46,679 nucleotides of DNA from Oscillospiraceae bacterium. GTDB lineage: Bacteria > Bacillota > Clostridia > Oscillospirales > CAG-272. The notes below the pieces were generated by a model. It saw nothing but the letters and a program-made list of their open reading frames with translations. It ran no database searches and was not told the DNA's origin. Positions 43,334 through 46,679 of the stretch are shown in pieces. The first letter of the stretch is position 1. Each line of letters opens with the position of its first letter. The position numbers were made by a program, and so were the translations under genes. The stretch covers positions 1-46,679 of the forward strand of contig SVSN01000005.1 in the NCBI GenBank assembly GCA_015064285.1. The letters run 5' to 3'.

Positions 43334-43590
43334 AAATAATATAATAGCCGATTGTAAAACTCACCAAAAACGAAATCATGCACTCGAAAACGTTCTGTGG
43401 CGACTGGGGTAGAGGCCCCCAGGAGCTCGCTTTACTATTTCTGGTGTTTTGCAATTTCTATATTTAGTGGCACATGGAATTGCAGTCACTATATCCAGCA
43501 AAACCCATTTTAAAAGTTTTTGCGGAGCTTTTTTCAAAAAGCGACCGTTTCCCCTTTACAAGAGTTTTGCAATCGGCTATAAATAATATA
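43334..43590. mobile_element. MITE-like element with flanking 10-bp duplication
   Basis: ATAGCCGATTGTAAAACTC at 43344-43362 and its inverted copy at 43562-43580 match at 18 of 19 positions, bounding a 237-bp non-coding element. AAATAATATA is repeated perfectly on both sides (43334-43343 and 43581-43590), as expected of a target-site duplication. Inside there is a short hairpin (GCTTTTT/AAAAAGC near 43527-43542) and no coding frame of note. It lies 17 nt before the start codon of paralogue 1. Confidence 0.8.
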
Positions 43591-43595
43591 AATAT

Positions 43596-43624
43596 ATTAT
43601 AACATACAACATAAAATTTAACAA
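43596..43624 (-). promoter_or_regulatory. Probable promoter of solute-binding protein paralogue 1
   Basis: On the minus strand TTGTTA (43624-43619), 17 nt, and TATAAT (43601-43596) with TG one base before it as extended -10. Transcription would begin in the outer duplication and run through the MITE-like element. Confidence 0.6.
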
Positions 43625-43688
43625 GAATATTGTCCATGTGAATATTGCAGAATTTCAACAATGGAAAATGTGGATTATGACGGCGCAG

Positions 43689-43718
43689 AAAAAGGACCGG
43701 CGGAGAACCGATCCTTTT
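43689..43718 (-). terminator. Terminator of solute-binding protein paralogue 2
   Basis: On the minus strand AAAAGGATCGG and CCGGTCCTTTT pair across a 7-nt loop and are followed by TTTTTC. Confidence 0.8.
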
Positions 43719-43727
43719 GCCTGTGAT

Positions 43728-45236
43728 TTATTCGGCGTACTGATCCAGGGATTTGATGTTCTTTTCCATTTCGGCAATGAGGGAAGCCTTGTTGGAAGCT
43801 TCGCTGGAAGCGTAGTTGAAGGTTTCTGCGTTACCGGCGTCCTGCAGGAACTTGTACATACCGATGTTGGCGTTGGCATAGGCGATCCCTACGTCAAATA
43901 CACGGGAGGAGAAGATGATGTCCAGCATTTCGGCGGATTCCGTGTCACGGGCGTTCCGCATGGTCAGGGTGTAGTCATAATATGCGGGCAGCACGGTGTC
44001 GTGGGACAGCATTACATATGCTTCGGTCAGAAGCCCTGCGCGGGTGGTATCGCTGCAGGTCTTGGGAATGGAGATGGACATTACATTGCCGTACTGGAAA
44101 GCGTTGTAGTACTGATCCTGATCGGGCAGCACCTTGGGGAAGGGCAGGATCCCGAAATCGGAATTCATGTCGCCGCCCACTAGAGTAACGGTGCCCAGAT
44201 GGCCCATGAAGAAGCCGATCATATCAGACATGAACAGGTTCCGGAATTCGGGCCAGTTCTGCTTGTATTCGCCGGTTTCCAGTTCGCAGTTCACGGAGTA
44301 CTCCATGGCAGAGGTCATGAAGTTGTTGATGATCCCCATGGCGTCCACTACATTGGCATCGGACAGATGATAGTTGTAGGAGCCGTCTTCGTTGAAGGAG
44401 AAGGATGTCACGCCGGCTGCGGAGAACAGGGCCAGAGCCACTTCAAACTGCAGACCGATACCGTATACATCGTCACCCCAGGTCAGATCACCGTCACCGT
44501 TGACGTCACGGGCAATCTGTTCCCCGTATTCCGCCAGCTTGTCGATGGTCCAGTCACCTTCCTTGACGGTGGTGTACAGGTCGGGCACACCGGCATCTTC
44601 GGTCAGTGCCTTGTTGAACAGAACAACGTATGTACCCTTCTTGCCGTTCAGGCTGTTGTCGCCGAAGGCGTGGAAGATCTTGTCGCCGATGGTTACGCCC
44701 TTCATGGCGCTGATGTCCCACCAGGCTTTTTCAAAGTTCAGATAATCGATGTTGTTCATGTTCAGGATGTAGCCCTGTACGGAGAGGGAGCTCTGGTTGA
44801 ACACACCGGTCTGGAACAGGTCAAAGGCGTCATCCCCGGCGGAGATCAGCTGCTTTACGGTGTTCACAACCTTGGTGGTGTCGTCCAGCACTTCCTTGAC
44901 ATTGGCACCGAACCGTTCGGTAAACTGGGCGTTTCTTTCAAATACGGCGTCGTTGATCCGTTCCCCGGTCAGTTCGTCCGCCCGGATGTCCTGAATCACC
45001 CATGCCACGTTGACAGCAGGGAATTCATGGGTCATGATCCGGAAATCGTAACCGTCGTATTTCACATCGGTAGGCAGTTCGTCCAGCTCAGCAGGATTGA
45101 TGGTTTCTGCAGTGGTTTCCGTAACGGCAGTGTCGACGGTGGTGTCGGCCGTGGTTTCATCGGATCCGCTGCCGCCGCAGGCTGTTATGCTGGTAAGCAT
45201 CGCTGCCAGCAGCAGCCAGGAAACAAATTTTTTCAT
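43728..45236 (-). CDS. ABC-type solute-binding lipoprotein, tandem paralogue 2
   Basis: The 502-residue protein is a close relative of the flanking genes, with lipobox ITACGG, a Thr-rich linker, and shared blocks DELPTDVKYDGYDF, ERINDAVFERN, KAWWDISAMKG, DLYTTVKEGDWT and FFMGHLGTVTLVGGDMNSDFG. A DVNGDGDLTWGDD loop may bind calcium. It is lipid-anchored outside the cell and should capture an oligosaccharide. ATG at 45236 with CAGGAG upstream is chosen; the open frame extends 57 codons further through the promoter. It has its own promoter and terminator, so the paralogues can be expressed separately. Confidence 0.92.
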   Translation of the reverse strand: MKKFVSWLLLAAMLTSITACGGSGSDETTADTTVDTAVTETTAETINPAELDELPTDVKYDGYDFRIMTHEFPAVNVAWVIQDIRADELTGERINDAVFERNAQFTERFGANVKEVLDDTTKVVNTVKQLISAGDDAFDLFQTGVFNQSSLSVQGYILNMNNIDYLNFEKAWWDISAMKGVTIGDKIFHAFGDNSLNGKKGTYVVLFNKALTEDAGVPDLYTTVKEGDWTIDKLAEYGEQIARDVNGDGDLTWGDDVYGIGLQFEVALALFSAAGVTSFSFNEDGSYNYHLSDANVVDAMGIINNFMTSAMEYSVNCELETGEYKQNWPEFRNLFMSDMIGFFMGHLGTVTLVGGDMNSDFGILPFPKVLPDQDQYYNAFQYGNVMSISIPKTCSDTTRAGLLTEAYVMLSHDTVLPAYYDYTLTMRNARDTESAEMLDIIFSSRVFDVGIAYANANIGMYKFLQDAGNAETFNYASSEASNKASLIAEMEKNIKSLDQYAE

Positions 45237-45270
45237 ATACAAATCTCCTGTTTTAATGTATTGCGCAAAT

Positions 45271-45299
45271 ATTATAGCACAAAAAAACCTTTGTGACAA
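45271..45299 (-). promoter_or_regulatory. Promoter of solute-binding protein paralogue 2
   Basis: On the minus strand TTGTCA (45299-45294), 17 nt, TATAAT (45276-45271), 35 nt before the start. Confidence 0.8.
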
Positions 45300-45367
45300 G
45301 AGAGAGCTGCGTGTGCAATGTGACGATTTTTTTTGTGTAAAAAATGTGTAATCTGCAGAAAACATAA

Positions 45368-45396
45368 AAGAAAAAACCGGTTTTACACCGGTTCTT
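45368..45396 (-). terminator. Terminator of solute-binding protein paralogue 3
   Basis: On the minus strand AACCGG and CCGGTT, extended by flanking A/T pairs, pair across a 7-nt loop and are followed by a T-rich run. Confidence 0.75.
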
Positions 45397-45403
45397 TCCG
45401 AAA

Positions 45404-46679
45404 TCAATATTCAACTTCCAGGATGGCGGTCAGCGTCTTTTCAAAAGCGGTGATCAGCGATTTCTGGGAGGAAGCTTCCTTGGAGGCGTAATTGAAGGTT
45501 TCCGCGATGCCTGTGTCGGTCAGGAATTTATAGGGACCGGCGCCCAGATTGCCGGAGAAGGCGATGCCGATGTCGAAAATCCGGTTGGCGAAGATGATAT
45601 CCAGCATTTCCTCAGACTGTTCGTCCCGGGTACTCCGCATGGTCAGGGTATAGTCATAGTAAGCCGGCAGCACAGTGTCGTGAGAGAACATCACGTAAGC
45701 TTCGGTGAGAAGACCTGTACGGGTGGTGTCCGAAGCGGATTTGGGTACGGAAACGGTCATGGCGTTGTTGAGCTGGAGAGTGCTGTAGTATTTGTCCTGC
45801 TCTGCGAAAACCTTGGGGAAGGGCAGGATCCCGAAGTCGGAGTTCATTTCACCGCCAACCAGGGTTACGGTTCCCAGGTGTCCCATATAGAAGCCGATCT
45901 TGTCGGACATGAACAGCTTCCGGAATTCCACAAAGTTGCCGTTGTATTCGCCGGGTGCTTTCTGGGCGTTCAGTACGAAATCGGGGCTGGCGGTCATAAA
46001 CCGGTTCACAATCTCCATGGCGTCCAGAGCTGCTGCGGAGTTCAGATTGTATATGGCACTGCCGTCGTCAGCGATGGAGAAAGTGGTCAGACCGGAGGAG
46101 GAGAATGCCCATACGGCTACCCCGTGCTCGATACCCACACCGAAAATATCGTCCCCATAGGTGCGTGCGCCGTCACCGTTGACGTCCATGGCGATCTGTT
46201 CCGCGTATTCCGTCAGCAGATCCAGCGTCCAGTCCCCTTCCTTGACAGTGGTGTACAGGTCGGGAATACCGGCTTTTTCCGTCAGAGACTTGTTGAACAA
46301 TACAGCCAGCGTAGCTTTCTTGCTGTTGAGACTGTTGTCACCGAAGGCGTGGTAGATCTTGCCGCCCACAGAAATGCCTTCCATGGCACTTCTGTCCCAC
46401 CATGCCTTGTCAAAGTCGAGATAATCGATTTCAGCCATGTCCAGCAGATAACCTTCGGCAGCCAGAGTACACTGGTTCATGGCGCCGCACTGGAACAGGT
46501 CAAAAGCATCGTCCCCGGCGGTGATGAGCTGCTTGACTTCACTGATTACAGTATCCCGGTTGATCAGATTCTGGGCAACCGTTACGCCGAACCGGTCGGT
46601 CATGGCAAGATTTCTTTCAAACACAGCGTCGTTGATCCGTTCGCCGTTCAGTTCTTCCGTGTAGATATCGGCCACCCGC
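45404..46679 (-). CDS. ABC-type solute-binding protein, tandem paralogue 3 (5' end outside window)
   Basis: At least 424 residues of a third paralogue; the coding region runs off the right edge, so the signal peptide and lipobox are not seen. The visible part begins at VADIYTEELNGERINDAVFERN, which aligns with about residue 81 of paralogue 1. It shares KAWWDRSAMEG, DLYTTVKEGDWTLD, DVNGDGARTYGDD and FYMGHLGTVTLVGGEMNSDFG with its neighbours. No start within the window should be taken as real. Whether permease genes lie further to the right cannot be known. Confidence 0.9.
   Translation of the reverse strand, partial: RVADIYTEELNGERINDAVFERNLAMTDRFGVTVAQNLINRDTVISEVKQLITAGDDAFDLFQCGAMNQCTLAAEGYLLDMAEIDYLDFDKAWWDRSAMEGISVGGKIYHAFGDNSLNSKKATLAVLFNKSLTEKAGIPDLYTTVKEGDWTLDLLTEYAEQIAMDVNGDGARTYGDDIFGVGIEHGVAVWAFSSSGLTTFSIADDGSAIYNLNSAAALDAMEIVNRFMTASPDFVLNAQKAPGEYNGNFVEFRKLFMSDKIGFYMGHLGTVTLVGGEMNSDFGILPFPKVFAEQDKYYSTLQLNNAMTVSVPKSASDTTRTGLLTEAYVMFSHDTVLPAYYDYTLTMRSTRDEQSEEMLDIIFANRIFDIGIAFSGNLGAGPYKFLTDTGIAETFNYASKEASSQKSLITAFEKTLTAILEVEY

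Noticed and set aside
43464-43661. Small open frame of about 65 codons across the MITE-like element
   Set aside because: It crosses the terminal inverted repeat and the promoter, with no ribosome binding site or domain; the region is better explained as a non-coding element.
46161-46679. Starts inside the last solute-binding protein as its true N-terminus
   Set aside because: Alignment with the two complete paralogues shows that about 80 residues including the signal peptide lie beyond the window.
1-46679. tRNA and rRNA genes
   Set aside because: None were recognised by eye on either strand; a covariance search would be needed to exclude an unusual tRNA.

Overview
The window looks like chromosome of an anaerobic, gut-type member of the Bacillota, most likely class Clostridia (an Oscillospirales-like lineage would fit; this is inference). 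Support: two T-box tRNA-sensing leaders, strong TTGACA/TATAAT-type promoters with 17-nt spacers, GGAGG-type ribosome binding sites, an IreB-family phosphoprotein gene, a minD-mgsA-ymdB string, PadR/DUF2812 pairing, ferredoxin-type aldo/keto reductases, and lipoprotein solute-binding proteins of a kind common in gut Clostridia. No rRNA, tRNA, CRISPR array, phage gene or transposase gene was found.

Layout. 1-8.2 kb: xylose isomerase and xylulokinase (xylAB), a convergent sulfatase, then, divergent from the sulfatase, two Gfo/Idh/MocA oxidoreductases and a GH28-like beta-helix enzyme. 8.2-13.7 kb: a GH95 alpha-L-fucosidase-type enzyme with a small membrane protein gene behind it, divergent from an ADP-ribosylglycohydrolase-fold protein and a beta-helix protein. 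13.8-19.2 kb: an Fe-S aldo/keto reductase, then an ABC exporter / MFS / Old Yellow Enzyme operon. 19.2-22.1 kb: a tRNA-Trp T-box leader and a stand-alone trpB, a metallo-beta-lactamase-fold protein and a decayed HAD-hydrolase fragment. 22.2-26.2 kb (minus strand): minD, methylglyoxal synthase-like, ymdB, GH127 beta-L-arabinofuranosidase. 26.5-31.6 kb: glyA, ireB, Fe-S aldo/keto reductase, ribF, D,D-carboxypeptidase-like. 31.7-34.7 kb: an 844-residue fusion of a sugar isomerase/epimerase-type TIM barrel to an AMP-forming acyl-CoA synthetase, preceded by its own T-box leader. 34.8-40.8 kb: GH35 beta-galactosidase followed by a MurNAc/muropeptide salvage string (murQ, amino-sugar kinase, AmiE-like beta-lactamase-fold hydrolase, NamZ/GH171). 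40.8-41.7 kb: PadR regulator with a DUF2812 membrane protein. 41.8 kb to the end: three tandem paralogous solute-binding lipoproteins, the last running off the window.

How it fits together. Nearly all glycan-active enzymes (GH28-like, GH95, GH127, GH35, sulfatase, AmiE-like, NamZ-like) start without a visible signal peptide, while the solute-binding proteins carry lipoboxes. This suggests a cell that imports oligosaccharides and muropeptides and dismantles them in the cytoplasm, with pentose (xylAB), plant cell-wall/mucin-type sugars and peptidoglycan fragments as food.

The most unusual items are the T-box-controlled TIM-barrel/acyl-CoA synthetase fusion, a non-coding 237-bp element with 19-bp terminal inverted repeats and a perfect 10-bp flanking duplication sitting between the promoter and the ribosome binding site of a solute-binding protein gene, and a pair of 21-bp operator-like repeats exactly 31 bp apart over the padR promoter.
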